Shown here piece after piece: positions 36,919-48,184 of a stretch of DNA of 64,000 nucleotides; position 1 is the stretch's first letter; each line of letters starts with the position of its first letter. The notes under the pieces were generated by a model, which saw only the letters and a list, made by a program, of their open reading frames with translations, was not told where the DNA came from and searched no databases. The translations under genes were made by a program, and so were the position numbers. The stretch comes from Jannaschia pagri (GTDB lineage: Bacteria > Pseudomonadota > Alphaproteobacteria > Rhodobacterales > Rhodobacteraceae), in contig NZ_BPFH01000002.1 in NCBI RefSeq assembly GCF_019655435.1, positions 585,466 through 649,465 on the forward strand, given 5' to 3'.

Positions 36919-38457
36919 TTATGCGAACGTCTTGGCGTAATCGTCGAGGGCCGCTTTGATCTTGTCGGCCAGCTCGCCTTTCACCTTACGGTCGTTGTCC
37001 GAGATGTCGGCCAGCAAGTCCGCGTTCTTGGAGCGCAGATGCGACAGCAGACCGGTTTCCCAACGACCCACGTCCTTGACGTCGACCTTGTCCAAGTAGC
37101 CGTTGGTGCCCGCGAAGATGACGCAGACGATCTCGGCGTTGGTCAGCGGCGAGTACTGGGGCTGTTTCATCAGCTCGGTCAGGCGGGCACCCCGGTTCAG
37201 CAACTGCTGGGTGGAGGCATCCAGGTCGGACCCGAACTGCGCGAAGGCCGCCATCTCACGGTACTGGGCCAGCGACAGCTTAACGGGGCCAGCAACCGAG
37301 GACATGGCCTTAGTCTGGGCCGAGGAGCCAACGCGCGACACCGACAGACCGGTGTTCACGGCGGGGCGGATGCCCTGGTAGAACAGCTCGGTTTCCAGGA
37401 AGATCTGACCGTCGGTGATCGAGATCACGTTGGTCGGGATAAACGCCGACACGTCGCCGCCCTGGGTTTCGATGATCGGCAGCGCCGTCAGCGAGCCGTT
37501 GCCATAGTCGTCGCCCAGCTTGGCCGACCGCTCCAGCAGGCGCGAGTGGAGGTAGAAAACGTCGCCGGGGTAGGCTTCGCGTCCGGGCGGACGGCGCAGC
37601 AGCAGCGACATCTGACGGTAGGACACGGCCTGCTTGGACAGGTCATCGTACACGATCAGGGCGTGGCGGCCGTTATCACGGAAGTGCTCGGCCATGGCGG
37701 TCGCGGCGTAGGGGGCCAGGAACTGCATGGGCGCAGGCTCGGAGGCGGTGGCGGCCACGACGATGGAGTAGTCGATGGCGCCGCTCTCTTCGAGACGCTT
37801 CACCAGCTGTGCCACGGTGGAGCGCTTCTGACCCACGGCCACGTAGATGCAGTAGAGCTTCTTGCTCTCATCGTCGCCGGCGGCGTCGTTGTAGGACTTC
37901 TGGTTCAGGATCGCGTCCAGGGCCACGGCAGTTTTACCGGTCTGGCGGTCCCCGATGATGAGCTCGCGCTGACCACGGCCAATCGGGATCATGGCGTCCA
38001 CGGCCTTGAGGCCGGTGGCCATGGGTTCGTGCACCGATTTCCGCGGGATGATGCCCGGCGCTTTGACGTCGGCGACCAGACGCTTGGAAGCGTTGATCGG
38101 GCCCTTGCCGTCCAGCGGGTTGCCCAGACCATCGACAACGCGGCCCAGCAGTTCGTCACCGGCGGGCACGTCCACGATGGAGTTGGTGCGCTTGACGGTG
38201 TCGCCTTCTTTGATGTCCCGGTCAGAGCCGAAGATCACGACACCGACGTTGTCGTTTTCCAGGTTCAGGGCCATGCCCTGAATGCCGCCGGGGAATTCGA
38301 CCATCTCACCGGCTTGGACGTTGTCCAGGCCGTAGACGCGGGCAATACCGTCACCGACGGACAGCACGCGACCGACCTCGGCCACCTCGGCCTCTTGGCC
38401 GAAGTTCTTGATCTGATCTTTGAGGATCGCCGAAATCTCGGCAGCCTGGATCGCCAT
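36919..38457 (-). CDS. atpA: F1 ATP synthase alpha subunit
   Basis: A 512-residue non-catalytic nucleotide-binding subunit with P-loop [13 protein letters not shown] and the family signature [14 protein letters not shown]. The start overlaps the atpH stop (TAATG). Full length and intact. Confidence 0.97.
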   Translation of the reverse strand: MAIQAAEISAILKDQIKNFGQEAEVAEVGRVLSVGDGIARVYGLDNVQAGEMVEFPGGIQGMALNLENDNVGVVIFGSDRDIKEGDTVKRTNSIVDVPAGDELLGRVVDGLGNPLDGKGPINASKRLVADVKAPGIIPRKSVHEPMATGLKAVDAMIPIGRGQRELIIGDRQTGKTAVALDAILNQKSYNDAAGDDESKKLYCIYVAVGQKRSTVAQLVKRLEESGAIDYSIVVAATASEPAPMQFLAPYAATAMAEHFRDNGRHALIVYDDLSKQAVSYRQMSLLLRRPPGREAYPGDVFYLHSRLLERSAKLGDDYGNGSLTALPIIETQGGDVSAFIPTNVISITDGQIFLETELFYQGIRPAVNTGLSVSRVGSSAQTKAMSSVAGPVKLSLAQYREMAAFAQFGSDLDASTQQLLNRGARLTELMKQPQYSPLTNAEIVCVIFAGTNGYLDKVDVKDVGRWETGLLSHLRSKNADLLADISDNDRKVKGELADKIKAALDDYAKTFA

Positions 38458-39017
38458 TAGCGGACCTCTTTCATCGTAGTCTGGAGTGCGTTGAGTTTCG
38501 CGCGGATCGAGGTATCGATCATTTGCGAACCGACCTTCACGACGAGGCCACCGATCAACGCCTCATCAACAGTCACATCTAAGTTTACGTCTTTGCCGGT
38601 CGAAGCCTTCAGGACCTTGGCCAGCTTGTCGGATTGGCCCTTGGTCAGGGCTTTGGCGGTGCGCACCTCGGCGGTGACTTCGCCTTTCTCCTCTGCAAGC
38701 ATGTCTTGCAGGGCGGCGACCATTTGCGGCGTCACGAACAAGCGCCGCTTGGAGGCCATCAGCGAGAGGACGTTCTTGACCGTCCCGCTCAGCCCCATCT
38801 TATCGGCGACGGCCGCAATGGCACGTCCTTGTTCATCTCGCGTTAGGACCGGCGATGTAAGAACATCCCGCAGGTCGGGTGAGGCTTTGATCGCCTCCTC
38901 CAACGCGGAGACATCGGTCGCCAGAGTCTTGAGATCGCCACCTTCGCGGCTGATGTCGAAGACCGCCTGCGCATAGCGCTCAGCGATCCCCATCGAAATC
39001 GAAGCTGGTTCGGACAC
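38457..39017 (-). CDS. atpH: F1 ATP synthase delta subunit
   Basis: A 186-residue stator protein. [16 protein letters not shown] and the C-terminal [20 protein letters not shown] are typical. The start is GTG (VSEPASIS, read as Met), the usual AtpH N-terminus in this group; longer in-frame starts give no homologous sequence. First gene of the operon; the promoter must lie in the 315 bases upstream. Confidence 0.93.
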   Translation of the reverse strand: MSEPASISMGIAERYAQAVFDISREGGDLKTLATDVSALEEAIKASPDLRDVLTSPVLTRDEQGRAIAAVADKMGLSGTVKNVLSLMASKRRLFVTPQMVAALQDMLAEEKGEVTAEVRTAKALTKGQSDKLAKVLKASTGKDVNLDVTVDEALIGGLVVKVGSQMIDTSIRAKLNALQTTMKEVR

Positions 39018-39332
39018 GTCCACCCTTTCGACAGTCGTTCGGGTGCAGACTTGAACCCAGCACCCCCCCTTTCGACCTGGCCCGGAGAGGACCCGATCAC
39101 GAAATCGCGCTCCCTCTAGCAGAGGGTCCTTCACCCTGCAACAACCTCGCAACTGGGGGTTTCAGACGGCCTGCGCGCCATCGCCGCAGCGCAGCGCTAA
39201 CATGGTGCGGGGGCGCGCGGAGCGCTCAGAGAATCAGGACAGCGCCTGCCGAAAGCGCCGTGAATGACCGTCTAATGCTAAGATAGATTCCAGGCGCGGC
39301 ACGCCCTTGCGACTTTGGTCGTAGGGTGCGTC
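39018..39332. other. Intergenic region upstream of atpH
   Basis: No gene, RNA or convincing hairpin is seen. It should hold the atp operon promoter and the 3' untranslated end of the methyltransferase gene, but no -35/-10 pair stands out. Confidence 0.5.
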
Positions 39333-40085
39333 CTACGGATGGCGACCCGCTGCAGTGGGCTCCGGTGTGCCTTCAAGAACACGCAAAGGTCGCCGGACAC
39401 GCTCCGCAAGACCGGTCCTGGGCCGCGCGGGGACCTGTTTGGAGACCTCCAAGAGAATGACACCTCCGCCACCGGACCGCGACAGCCGCTGTCCAAGGCG
39501 TTCCACCCATCCCCCAACTCGCAACCAAAACTTCCAGGCGCTCGGCGGCGCAAAGAGCGCGGCAGCGTGCCGCTCCGGGATCAGACCGGCGTCAGCCACC
39601 TGGGCTTCTAGCTGGCGAAGGGAATAGGGCCGCCCGAACCCAAACGGCGTGCCGTCACGACGCGCCCAGAGACCCGACCGGTTCGGCACAATGAATATCG
39701 CCCGACCGCCGGGGCCCAAGACCCTCGCGCATTCGTCCAACAAAGCGGTCGGATTCTCCGACGTCTCTAACCCGTGCAGAACGACAAGTTTATCGGCCAC
39801 GCCTGTTTCCAGAGGCCACAGCGTTTCCTCGGACAATACCGAGACGTTGGCCATGCCCGCCGGCCAATGCATCACCCCTTGCGGCGCGGGCATCAACCCG
39901 ATGACGCGCCGCGCATCCCGCAAGAAAGGGCGTAGCAGCGGGACGGCAAAGCCAAATCCAACGACCGTCTGCCCCTGCGCCTCGGGCCATAACTCCACCA
40001 ATTTGTCGCGCACCGCCTTCTGTGCAGCACGCCCCAGGCGAGTCCGGTAATAGAAGTGGCGCAGGTCGAGCACATCAAGATGCAT
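39333..40085 (-). CDS. Class I SAM-dependent methyltransferase
   Basis: A 250-residue protein. [15 protein letters not shown] stands at motif [21 protein letters not shown] at motif IV/post, and [20 protein letters not shown] at the methyltransferase 'pGG' strand. The first glycine loop is degenerate (GFGFAVP for GxGxG). The start is [13 protein letters not shown], where homology begins. Divergent from gloB. The substrate is not known. Confidence 0.83.
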   Translation of the reverse strand: MHLDVLDLRHFYYRTRLGRAAQKAVRDKLVELWPEAQGQTVVGFGFAVPLLRPFLRDARRVIGLMPAPQGVMHWPAGMANVSVLSEETLWPLETGVADKLVVLHGLETSENPTALLDECARVLGPGGRAIFIVPNRSGLWARRDGTPFGFGRPYSLRQLEAQVADAGLIPERHAAALFAPPSAWKFWLRVGGWVERLGQRLSRSGGGGVILLEVSKQVPARPRTGLAERVRRPLRVLEGTPEPTAAGRHP

Positions 40086-40147
40086 GGATTTCGCGATTGC
40101 TCCAGGACAGGTTCGTGCCATGCTTACCTCGGAAACGAAGGAATGCC

Positions 40148-40948
40148 ATGGCCCCCCTGACCCCAAACCCTATCATTGAGTCCCTGATCGTGATCCCGAT
40201 GCTTCGGGATCGCTTTCCCGATTTGCTCGACAATTACGGATACATTTTCCGGTCAGGCGATCACGTCGCCTGCGTCGACTGCGCGCGTGCTGCCCCACAT
40301 CTGGAAACTGCGGCGGATCGCGGTTGGACGATCACGGATGTCCTACTGACCCATCACCACCCGGACCATGTGGATGGTGTGGCCGATCTCGTCGCGGCGA
40401 CCGGTGCAAAGGTCTGGGGCCACGCGCAAGATGCGCACAGATTGCCGCCTTTGGACCATGCGCTGCACGACGGCGACACTGTGACGCTGGGCGGCGTGAC
40501 GGGTCAAATCTGGGACGTCTCCGGCCACACGATTGGTCATATTGCCTACATCTTTGACGGAATCGCGTTCACGGGCGACAGCCTCATGGTCGGTGGATGC
40601 GGGCGCTTATTTGAGGGCACGGCGGAGCAGATGCACCGCAGCCTCGGTCGCTTCGGGACTCTACCAGATGAGACGCTGATTGCCTCCGGTCATGAGTATA
40701 CCGTGACCAATCTCGCTTTCGCGGCTACCCTTGAACCAGACAATAAGGCCCTTATTTCTCGGCTTGAGGCGACGAAACGGTTGGTGGGCGCGGGCACACC
40801 ATCGGTACCGGCCCCGCTCTCTACCGAAAGACAAACCAACCCCTTCCTGCGGGCCCATGTGCCTGCGATCAAATCAGCGACCAATACGGTTGGGCTGGAT
40901 GACGTTGCGACGTTTGCTGCGGCGCGCCGTGCAAAGGACGCCTTTTGA
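40148..40948 (+). CDS. gloB: Hydroxyacylglutathione hydrolase (glyoxalase II)
   Basis: A 266-residue metallo-beta-lactamase-fold enzyme. The metal motif is [10 protein letters not shown] (residues 69-78), followed by GHTIGHIAY and [20 protein letters not shown], the glyoxalase II signature. ASGHEYT supplies the last histidine. It splits S-lactoylglutathione in methylglyoxal detoxification. Divergent from the methyltransferase gene, with 62 bases between. Confidence 0.93.
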   Translation: MAPLTPNPIIESLIVIPMLRDRFPDLLDNYGYIFRSGDHVACVDCARAAPHLETAADRGWTITDVLLTHHHPDHVDGVADLVAATGAKVWGHAQDAHRLPPLDHALHDGDTVTLGGVTGQIWDVSGHTIGHIAYIFDGIAFTGDSLMVGGCGRLFEGTAEQMHRSLGRFGTLPDETLIASGHEYTVTNLAFAATLEPDNKALISRLEATKRLVGAGTPSVPAPLSTERQTNPFLRAHVPAIKSATNTVGLDDVATFAAARRAKDAF

Positions 40949-41098
40949 TCGCGCAAATGACGACAAATGCGCATCACTTCCCCGTCACATGGTCTGACCT
41001 CGCAAAAGAAAAGGCTTGAAGCCCGCCCGACGACAACCAAAACTTAAGAGGACGCGGGGCATACTCCCATGACCCGCCGACGGCTGAAGGAGAACACC

Positions 41099-43432
41099 AT
41101 GCCCTCGTTCTCGAATACCCTTGAACAGGCCATCCATGCCGCGCTGGCGCAGGCCAATGCGCGCCGTCACGAGTTGGCGACCTTGGAACACTTGCTGCTC
41201 GTGTTGATTGAGGAGCCCGACGCCGCGCGCGTGATGCAAGCCTGCGGCGTAAACCTCGACGAACTCCGCCAAACGGTTGAGGAGTTTATCGAAGACGATT
41301 TGTCGACACTCGTGACCGATGTTGAAGGGTCCGAGGCGGTCCCAACCGCCGCGTTCCAGCGCGTCATCCAGCGTGCGGCCATCCACGTCCAGTCTTCGGG
41401 GCGAACCGAAGTCACCGGCGCCAACGTCCTGGTGGCGATTTTCGCCGAACGTGAATCGAATGCGGCTTACTTCCTGCAAGAGCAGGACATGACCCGGTAC
41501 GACGCCGTGAACTTCATCGCACATGGTGTGGCTAAGGATCCGGAATTCGGTGAGGCACGTCCGGTGCAGGGCGCCGACGAAGAGGCTGAGCAGGCCTCCG
41601 GCGGATCCGAAGGCCCGAACCCATCCGAGAACCGCGAAAGCGCCCTGGCGAAGTATTGTGTCGATCTGAACAAAAAGTCGGCCAAGGGTGACGTAGACCC
41701 GCTGATCGGTCGCGAGCACGAGGTGGAGCGCGCGATCCAGGTCCTCTGCCGCCGCCGAAAGAACAACCCGTTGTTGGTCGGGGACCCGGGTGTGGGCAAA
41801 ACAGCCATCGCGGAAGGCCTGGCATTCAAGATCGTTCAGGGAGAGGTCCCAGACGTGCTCTCCGGCGCGACGATCTACTCGCTGGACATGGGCGCATTGC
41901 TGGCCGGCACACGCTATCGCGGTGACTTCGAAGAACGGCTCAAGGCGGTTGTGACCGAGTTGGAGGATCACCCAGACGCCGTTTTGTTCATCGACGAGAT
42001 CCACACTGTGATCGGGGCTGGCGCCACCTCTGGCGGTGCGATGGATGCGTCCAACCTGCTGAAGCCTGCCCTGCAGGGTGGCAAGCTGCGCACTATGGGG
42101 TCGACGACCTATAAAGAGTTCCGTCAGCACTTCGAAAAGGACCGCGCGCTCAGCCGCCGGTTCCAGAAAATCGACGTGAATGAGCCGTCGGTCGAAGACA
42201 CGGTGAAGATCTTGAAAGGTCTTAAAGACCGCTTCGAAGAGCATCACTCGATCAAGTATACCGCGGACGCCATCAAGACGGCTGTTGAACTGTCCGCGCG
42301 TTACGTGAACGATCGGAAGCTGCCGGACAAAGCCATCGACGTCATTGACGAAGCGGGGGCGGCCCAGGCGCTCGTCGCTGAATCCAAGCGGCGCAAAACC
42401 ATCGGCGTCAAAGAAATCGAGGCCGTGGTGGCGAAGATCGCTCGGATCCCGCCGAAGAACGTCTCGAAAGACGACGCGGAGGTTCTGCGCGACCTGGAAG
42501 GGTCGCTCAAGCGGGTCGTGTTCGGCCAAGATGCGGCCATCGAGGCGCTGTCGTCGGCCATCAAGCTGGCGCGCGCTGGCCTGCGGGAACCTGAAAAGCC
42601 GATTGGGAACTACCTGTTCGCCGGTCCCACGGGCGTTGGTAAAACCGAGGTCGCAAAGCAATTGGCGGATACGCTCGGTGTGGAAATGCTGCGCTTCGAC
42701 ATGTCTGAATACATGGAGAAGCACGCCGTCAGCCGCCTGATCGGGGCGCCTCCGGGCTACGTCGGCTTTGACCAGGGTGGTCTATTGACCGATGGCGTGG
42801 ATCAGCACCCGCACTGCGTGTTGCTGCTCGATGAGATCGAAAAGGCCCACCCGGATGTCTTCAACATTCTGTTGCAGGTGATGGATCACGGCAAGCTGAC
42901 GGATCACAACGGGCGTGCGGTGGACTTCCGCAACGTGGTCTTAATCATGACGTCCAATGCAGGCGCGTCCGACATGGCGAAAGCCGCTATTGGCTTTGGC
43001 CGTGACCGGCGCGAAGGCGAGGACACGGCGGCAATCGAGCGCACGTTCACGCCGGAATTCAGAAACCGGCTGGACGCGATCATCAGCTTCGGACCGCTGC
43101 CCAAAGAAACGATCCTGCAAGTCGTCGAAAAGTTCGTGCTGCAGCTTGAGGCCCAGCTTCTGGACCGTGGCGTGACCATCGAGTTGACGCGCGCGGCGGC
43201 GGAATGGGTCGCGGACAAGGGCTACGACGACAAGATGGGGGCACGCCCCCTGGGGCGGGTCATCCAGGAACACGTCAAAAAGCCGTTGGCCGAAGAACTG
43301 CTGTTCGGGAAGCTGGCCAAGGGTGGTGTGGTCAAGGTTGGCGTCAAAGGTGGCGAGCTAGAGTTGCGGATTGAGGAGCCTGCGGCACCTAAGATCAGCA
43401 ACAAGAAGCCGCCGCTTCTGACTGCAGAGTAA
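41099..43432 (+). CDS. clpA: ATP-dependent Clp protease ATP-binding subunit ClpA
   Basis: A 777-residue Hsp100 unfoldase with a ClpN repeat domain (1-150) and two AAA+ modules with Walker A GDPGVGKT and GPTGVGKT. The ATG preceded by AAGGAGAAC is the start; an ATG ten codons upstream is less likely. It feeds substrates to ClpP. ClpS, often encoded beside clpA, is not adjacent. Confidence 0.95.
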   Translation: MPSFSNTLEQAIHAALAQANARRHELATLEHLLLVLIEEPDAARVMQACGVNLDELRQTVEEFIEDDLSTLVTDVEGSEAVPTAAFQRVIQRAAIHVQSSGRTEVTGANVLVAIFAERESNAAYFLQEQDMTRYDAVNFIAHGVAKDPEFGEARPVQGADEEAEQASGGSEGPNPSENRESALAKYCVDLNKKSAKGDVDPLIGREHEVERAIQVLCRRRKNNPLLVGDPGVGKTAIAEGLAFKIVQGEVPDVLSGATIYSLDMGALLAGTRYRGDFEERLKAVVTELEDHPDAVLFIDEIHTVIGAGATSGGAMDASNLLKPALQGGKLRTMGSTTYKEFRQHFEKDRALSRRFQKIDVNEPSVEDTVKILKGLKDRFEEHHSIKYTADAIKTAVELSARYVNDRKLPDKAIDVIDEAGAAQALVAESKRRKTIGVKEIEAVVAKIARIPPKNVSKDDAEVLRDLEGSLKRVVFGQDAAIEALSSAIKLARAGLREPEKPIGNYLFAGPTGVGKTEVAKQLADTLGVEMLRFDMSEYMEKHAVSRLIGAPPGYVGFDQGGLLTDGVDQHPHCVLLLDEIEKAHPDVFNILLQVMDHGKLTDHNGRAVDFRNVVLIMTSNAGASDMAKAAIGFGRDRREGEDTAAIERTFTPEFRNRLDAIISFGPLPKETILQVVEKFVLQLEAQLLDRGVTIELTRAAAEWVADKGYDDKMGARPLGRVIQEHVKKPLAEELLFGKLAKGGVVKVGVKGGELELRIEEPAAPKISNKKPPLLTAE

Positions 43433-43442
43433 CACAACGATT

Positions 43443-43464
43443 GGGGCCCTCTGGGGCCCCTTTT
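43443..43464 (+). terminator. Rho-independent terminator of clpA
   Basis: GGGGCCC (43443-43449), a 4-nt loop, GGGCCCC (43454-43460) and TTTT (43461-43464). A strong, classical terminator 11 bases after the clpA stop. Confidence 0.9.
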
Positions 43465-43538
43465 GCACGTCGCTGGTCGCCATGCCTCAACTGTGGCGCG
43501 ATCAACTTCGCACGTATTCCCAGGAGGGTCTCTCTGAC

Positions 43539-44462
43539 ATGCGGTTCCTCCTTGCTCTGGCATTCCTCTCCGTCCCCGCGCAGGCCCAGACCATCGCGCT
43601 TGAGATGCCGTTGAACTGCACGCTGGGCGAAGACTGCTTCATCCAGCAATACGTCGATGCGGACCCGGGGCCAGGCGCACGCGACTACACGGGCGGCCCC
43701 CTCTCATACGATGGCCATAGGGGCACCGACTTCCGCGTCGCCGACCTTGAAGCGATGGCCGAAGGCGTCGCCGTGCTCGCCCCGGCAGACGGCGTGATAC
43801 GCGGCATTCGCGATGGCATGGCAGACCGCATCATCGCCGACCGTTCCGAAGTCGCAAACCGCGAATGCGGCAACGGCGTTGCAATTGATCACGGAAACGG
43901 ATGGTCCACACAGCTGTGCCACCTGGCCAAGGGTTCCGTCTCCGTGGCCGTCGGAGACCAGGTCGTCACCGGTCAGGCCATCGGCCTCATGGGCATATCG
44001 GGTGCGACCCAGTTCCCCCATGTCCATGTGACCGTTCGGCAGGACGGGGTCGTGGTGGATCCATTCGTCGAAAATCTCTGGCGCGAGTCGCCGCCTTACG
44101 AACCGGGCGGATTCCTATCGGTCGGGCTGGCAGATGACGTGCCCACATTCGGCGCCGTCAAAGCCGGAACGGCCGACGCCCAACGGTTGCCGCCCGATGC
44201 ACCCGCGCTCGTGGTTTGGGCCGCGCTTTTCGGCGGACGTACAGGCGACGTCGTTTCGCTGCGGATCTTCGGGCCGGAGGGGGAAGACGTGTTTAGCCAC
44301 GATGCGACGTTGGACCGGACACAGGCGGAGCTTTTCCGCGCAGCTGGTCGACGCCTGAGGGGGGCCGAATGGCCCGCCGGCAGCTATCGCGGGACGGCGG
44401 TTCTGACGCGAGACGGGGCTGTCATCGACCGGATCGAGACAGAGATTCCGATTGGCGGTTAA
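43539..44462 (+). CDS. Secreted M23 family (LytM) metallopeptidase
   Basis: A 307-residue protein with a signal peptide (MRFLLALAFLSVPAQAQ) and AGGAGG before its ATG. The peptidase motifs HRGTDFR (HxxxD) and FPHVHVTV (HxH) are both present, so the zinc site looks complete. A C-terminal beta domain follows from about residue 215. It probably cuts cell-wall peptides or acts as an amidase activator. Convergent with xerC. Confidence 0.88.
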   Translation: MRFLLALAFLSVPAQAQTIALEMPLNCTLGEDCFIQQYVDADPGPGARDYTGGPLSYDGHRGTDFRVADLEAMAEGVAVLAPADGVIRGIRDGMADRIIADRSEVANRECGNGVAIDHGNGWSTQLCHLAKGSVSVAVGDQVVTGQAIGLMGISGATQFPHVHVTVRQDGVVVDPFVENLWRESPPYEPGGFLSVGLADDVPTFGAVKAGTADAQRLPPDAPALVVWAALFGGRTGDVVSLRIFGPEGEDVFSHDATLDRTQAELFRAAGRRLRGAEWPAGSYRGTAVLTRDGAVIDRIETEIPIGG

Positions 44463-44581
44463 CTGGCAGGCGGCGAACGCCAACCCGTCCGAGGCACAGT
44501 CTGGCCTGTATCTTCGGCAAGTCCGTATCACCCAGTGAGATCCCAACCAGCGAGCACCGCCGCTTGCTACCTCAAACGCCG

Positions 44582-45508
44582 TTACCTGCCGTGTGGATGC
44601 GCCTTGGAGTATGTCGCCATGAGATGGGCTGTATCCACCGCCGTATAGGCCTGGGTTGTCGACAACGACGCGTGACCCAGCAGTTCTTGAATGGCGCGTA
44701 GGTCACCCCCGGCTTCTAAGAGATGGGTCGCAAAGCTGTGCCGAAGGGCATGGGGCGTCGTGGTGGACGGCAAACCCAACTGCATACGCGCCCGCGCCAC
44801 CACGCCGGACACGAGCGTCGGGCTCAAGCCGCCGCCGCGCGCGCCTCGAAACAACGGCGCGTCGGGGACCAGATCAAAGGGGCAGGCCCTGACGTAGCGG
44901 TCCACGGCTTGCCGCGCGATGGGCAAGACAGGAACCACCCGTTCCTTTCCCCCCTTGCCCTTGATGCGCAGGCTCTCTGGAAGGGGTGCATCTGCCCCTG
45001 TCAGCCCCAACCCTTCGGAAATCCGCAAGCCGCAGCCATAAAGAACCGTGACAACCGCCACATCCCGTGCCGCAATCCAAGGTGTCGTGTGTTGGATCGA
45101 CACCGCGTCGATCAGCTCCTTCGCGGCGTCCTTGGCAAGCGGGCGCGGCAAGGGTTTGCGAAATTTGGGCGCCCGTGTGGACAAGACCGCCGTGGGATCG
45201 AACCCTTCCCGCTCGGACAGCCACCGAATGAAGGATTTGACCGCTGAGAGGCGCCGCGCGACCGACCGCGCAGCTGTCCCGCGCAGACGTTCCGATGCCA
45301 GCCAGGCCCGCATGTCGGATGTGGCCAAGCGACCGATATCAGCCAGCCCCATGGGCCCACCGCGGTGGGCAGCCATGAATGCCAGAAAGCCGGTCACGTC
45401 TCGCCCATAGGCGGCCAATGTGTTTTCCGCAGCGCCATCTAAGGCTCGTAGATGATCGCACCACGCTGAAAGGACGTCCCTGGCCGCGGGGCTGATCTCT
45501 AGCGACAT
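44582..45508 (-). CDS. xerC: Site-specific tyrosine recombinase XerC
   Basis: A 308-residue integrase-fold recombinase with an N-terminal SAM-like DNA-binding domain. Catalytic residues: Arg in YGCGLRISEGLGL, HxxR in HALRHSFATHLLE, His in LLGHASLSTT and Tyr in QAYTAVD. It resolves chromosome dimers with XerD. It starts 3 bases after the DUF484 gene, its usual neighbour. Confidence 0.93.
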   Translation of the reverse strand: MSLEISPAARDVLSAWCDHLRALDGAAENTLAAYGRDVTGFLAFMAAHRGGPMGLADIGRLATSDMRAWLASERLRGTAARSVARRLSAVKSFIRWLSEREGFDPTAVLSTRAPKFRKPLPRPLAKDAAKELIDAVSIQHTTPWIAARDVAVVTVLYGCGLRISEGLGLTGADAPLPESLRIKGKGGKERVVPVLPIARQAVDRYVRACPFDLVPDAPLFRGARGGGLSPTLVSGVVARARMQLGLPSTTTPHALRHSFATHLLEAGGDLRAIQELLGHASLSTTQAYTAVDTAHLMATYSKAHPHGR

Positions 45509-45511
45509 GGG

Positions 45512-46210
45512 TCAGCCCAGGTGCTTGCGGGCCAGACGCTCAAACACACCGGTGAAGAACGCCAGAAGTTCAGTGCCCTGGTTGGGACGGAACTGATGGG
45601 GATCTTCGGCGCCAAAGGCCAACAGCGCTGGCATACGGCCTTGGCCAAGGTCCAACCGCAGCAGGGCCTCGGACCGAATCCAATCCGCATCGGCGCCAAA
45701 CACCTGATCAGAGGCCGGAGCGCATTGGCGCAGGGTCACTTGGCGTACGGGCACAGACCGGCCATGGGTCACGTAGCCTTCGACAAACCCTTCAGGCACG
45801 ACCGAAACCGCCGCATGGGGCGGCTCAGACGGCTGGGCGCTTTCCAGAATCAGGCGGACCCGCTCCACGCGGAGGATATCGGCCAGATCGGTCCCGAGCA
45901 GATCGAGAACTTCCCCGAAGGTATCGCAATCCAGCAACCGCAGCACGCACCGATTGATTTGATTGGTGCCAGCCAGGTTCTCATAGGCTGCGGCGATGAC
46001 ACTGCGATGGGTATCTTCCAAACGATCCAGCCGCGTTTCCAGGCGCTGCATCGCAATTCCACGAAGGTCGACGATGTTCTGGCCCATCTGCCGCTCGTTG
46101 CCCGCAATGAGGGCGCGCATCAGGTCACGGTCGTCCAACACAACGTCTGGGTCGGTAAGAATACGGTCGCGCCAATCCTGCGCGACCGCTTGCGCGGTCT
46201 TATCGGTCAT
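45512..46210 (-). CDS. DUF484 family protein
   Basis: A 232-residue protein with a coiled-coil N-terminal part (MQRLETRLDRLEDTHRSVI) and a GAF-like C-terminal domain, the arrangement of the DUF484 family that is commonly encoded before xerC. The start is MTDKTAQAV. Function not known; a role connected with XerC is suggested by neighbourhood only. Confidence 0.85.
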   Translation of the reverse strand: MTDKTAQAVAQDWRDRILTDPDVVLDDRDLMRALIAGNERQMGQNIVDLRGIAMQRLETRLDRLEDTHRSVIAAAYENLAGTNQINRCVLRLLDCDTFGEVLDLLGTDLADILRVERVRLILESAQPSEPPHAAVSVVPEGFVEGYVTHGRSVPVRQVTLRQCAPASDQVFGADADWIRSEALLRLDLGQGRMPALLAFGAEDPHQFRPNQGTELLAFFTGVFERLARKHLG

Positions 46211-46323
46211 AGGGCCTGCTCTGCTCCGGTCTGTGCCGTGGTTTTTGCCGCAATACCATGCAAAGCGAGGAAAGCAGGAGAGAAAGTCCAACCGACTCGA
46301 GATTTCAAAGCCGGTGTGGCACG

Positions 46324-46350
46324 GGCGCCTCCCAGAAAGGGGGAGGCGCC
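46324..46350 (-). terminator. GC-rich hairpin after the transaldolase-like gene
   Basis: GGCGCCTCCC (46324-46333) pairs with GGGAGGCGCC (46341-46350), a 10-bp stem with a 7-nt loop, 10 bases past the gene's stop. No U-tract follows on the minus strand, so it is a 3'-end stabiliser or an imperfect terminator. Confidence 0.55.
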
Positions 46351-46359
46351 GCCGCCTCT

Positions 46360-47013
46360 TCAGACGATCTTAATACCGGCCGTCTCGGCATCTTTGACGA
46401 ATTGCGCGAGGCCGCTTGCCGTCAGAGGGTGGTTCACCATGGCCTTGATGACCGCCGGGGGCGCGGTGGCCACATCGGCGCCGATCAGCGCAGCGTCCTT
46501 CATGTGATTGGGCGACCGGATGGACGCGGCGAGGATCTCCGTGTCCATATCGTAGTTGTCGTAGATGGTGCGGATATCCTGGATCAGGTCCATGCCGTCG
46601 ATGTTGATGTCATCCAGCCGACCGATGAAGGGCGAAATGAACGTCGCGCCGGCCTTGGCCGCCAACAACGCCTGGTTCGCGGAAAAACACAGGGTGACGT
46701 TCACCTTGGTGCCGTTATCGGACAAGATCTTGCAGGTCTTGAGCCCGGCCCAGGTCAAGGGAACCTTGACGCAGACATTTGGGGCGATGGTGGCGAGGTG
46801 CTCCCCCTCTTTCAGCATTTGATCGAAGTCAGTGGCCACGACCTCGGCCGACACCGGCCCCTCGACCATGTCGCAGATTTCCTTAGTGGCCTCGATGATA
46901 TCGCGACCGGACTTGAGGATGAGGGACGGGTTCGTGGTGACCCCATCGACCATGGCCAGGTCGTTCAGCTCCCGGATGGCATCGACATCGGCGGTATCTA
47001 CGAAGAATTTCAT
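46360..47013 (-). CDS. fsa: Fructose-6-phosphate aldolase/small transaldolase
   Basis: A 217-residue transaldolase of the short class. [10 protein letters not shown] and the Schiff-base strand [12 protein letters not shown] are intact. This class either transfers dihydroxyacetone units or cleaves fructose 6-phosphate. It lies among conserved housekeeping genes. A sulfofructose transaldolase belongs to the same superfamily, but this copy is far from the sugar operon and looks like the ordinary paralogue. Confidence 0.88.
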   Translation of the reverse strand: MKFFVDTADVDAIRELNDLAMVDGVTTNPSLILKSGRDIIEATKEICDMVEGPVSAEVVATDFDQMLKEGEHLATIAPNVCVKVPLTWAGLKTCKILSDNGTKVNVTLCFSANQALLAAKAGATFISPFIGRLDDINIDGMDLIQDIRTIYDNYDMDTEILAASIRSPNHMKDAALIGADVATAPPAVIKAMVNHPLTASGLAQFVKDAETAGIKIV

Positions 47014-47121
47014 GGCGTCCTCGGTGGGTTTGGGGTTTTGCTGGTCCCTAGCTCAGGTTCCGTGAAACCTGAATTGACGTTCGAGCAGTAGTTAACGCTA
47101 ACACCGAGTAAGGACCACCCC

Positions 47122-47754
47122 ATGGATATGACAGTTTGGCTGACCTTCGTCGCCGCATCGGTGGCACTCCTGATGATCCCCGGCCCTACCATCCTTTTGG
47201 TGATGAGCTATGCGCTCAGCCAGGGGCGGCGCGTGGCGGTTGCCTCGGCGGGCGGCGTGGCGCTCGGGGATGCGGTTGCCATGGGGGCGTCGCTGGCCGG
47301 GTTGGGTGCATTGGTCCTGGCCTCGGCCACTCTGTTCACTGTGCTGAAGTGGATCGGCGCGGCCTACTTGGTCTGGATGGGGTGGAAGCTGTGGCGCAGC
47401 GCGGGCGCCATGACCTTGGGCGAGGTTGCAACCGAAGGTGAGGTGACGCCCCGCGCGGTCTTTGGCCATGCCGCCGTCGTCACGGCCCTCAACCCCAAGA
47501 GCATTGTGTTCTTCATCGCCTTTGTCCCGCAGTTCATCGACCCCAACGCGGCGCTCGGTCCCCAGTTCGCGATCCTGATCGCCACCTTCGTGGGCCTGGC
47601 CACCCTGAATGCACTGGCCTACGCGCTATTGGCCGCGCGCCTACGCGACGGGCTGCGGCGCCCCTCGGTTCTGCGCGCCATGGGGCGGCTTGGCGGCGCG
47701 GCGCTCATGGCCATGGGCGCGGCCACCGCCTTGACGCGGCGCACGACGGCCTAA
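47122..47754 (+). CDS. LysE family amino-acid exporter
   Basis: A 210-residue membrane protein with about six hydrophobic segments. LLMIPGPTILLVMSYALSQG and GAAYLVWMGWKLWRS are RhtB/LysE signatures. AAGGA 8 nt before the first ATG supports that start. It likely exports an amino acid or derivative; the substrate cannot be read. It overlaps the converging small gene by 4 nt. Confidence 0.9.
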   Translation: MDMTVWLTFVAASVALLMIPGPTILLVMSYALSQGRRVAVASAGGVALGDAVAMGASLAGLGALVLASATLFTVLKWIGAAYLVWMGWKLWRSAGAMTLGEVATEGEVTPRAVFGHAAVVTALNPKSIVFFIAFVPQFIDPNAALGPQFAILIATFVGLATLNALAYALLAARLRDGLRRPSVLRAMGRLGGAALMAMGAATALTRRTTA

Positions 47755-48110
47755 CGGATCGTCAGCCGCAGGGTAAAGGTCTCGAACCCTGGCCCGACGA
47801 ACAGTTGGTTCACGTCCACGACGTAAGTTTGCCGCCGGGTGCGAAAGGTAAAATCGTCCCGGCAATCGGCTACGCCACGGACGTTGAAGCAGACGTTTTG
47901 CGATCCGAAGACCTGGAGCCGCGCCTGCTGCCCGGCGCCGGAGCCGAAGGTGAAACAGACCGGCTGACGTTCCGACACGCGGCCCGAGACCTCACCCGAG
48001 AAGGACCCGCGTTGGAACTTGATTTCGGAACATCCCTGGGCGGCTGCGGGGTCGGGCATCACCAAGACGGCAAGGCCCAGGGCAAGGGCGGCGCAAAACG
48101 ATCTGAACAT
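47751..48110 (-). CDS. Secreted small protein, unknown
   Basis: A 119-residue protein with a signal peptide (MFRSFCAALALGLAVLVMPD, cleaved after AAAQ). The mature part has four cysteines and is rich in beta-strand. I do not recognise it. Divergent from priA. Confidence 0.65.
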   Translation of the reverse strand: MFRSFCAALALGLAVLVMPDPAAAQGCSEIKFQRGSFSGEVSGRVSERQPVCFTFGSGAGQQARLQVFGSQNVCFNVRGVADCRDDFTFRTRRQTYVVDVNQLFVGPGFETFTLRLTIR

Positions 48111-48184
48111 ACGGGCAACCTCCAAAGACTCTCCTGACGGTAACAGGCCCCTGCCCCCTGGCAAGACCGGGCGGGGCACGCGAT

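Noticed and set aside
40985..42724. Long open frame opposite clpA
   Set aside because: Same artefact: complete overlap with an unmistakable ClpA coding sequence and no ribosome binding site.
46360..47013. Transaldolase-like gene as a sulfofructose transaldolase
   Set aside because: Same superfamily, but it is 33 kb from the sugar operon among housekeeping genes and shows the normal small-transaldolase motifs. The operon already has its own aldolase and kinase.
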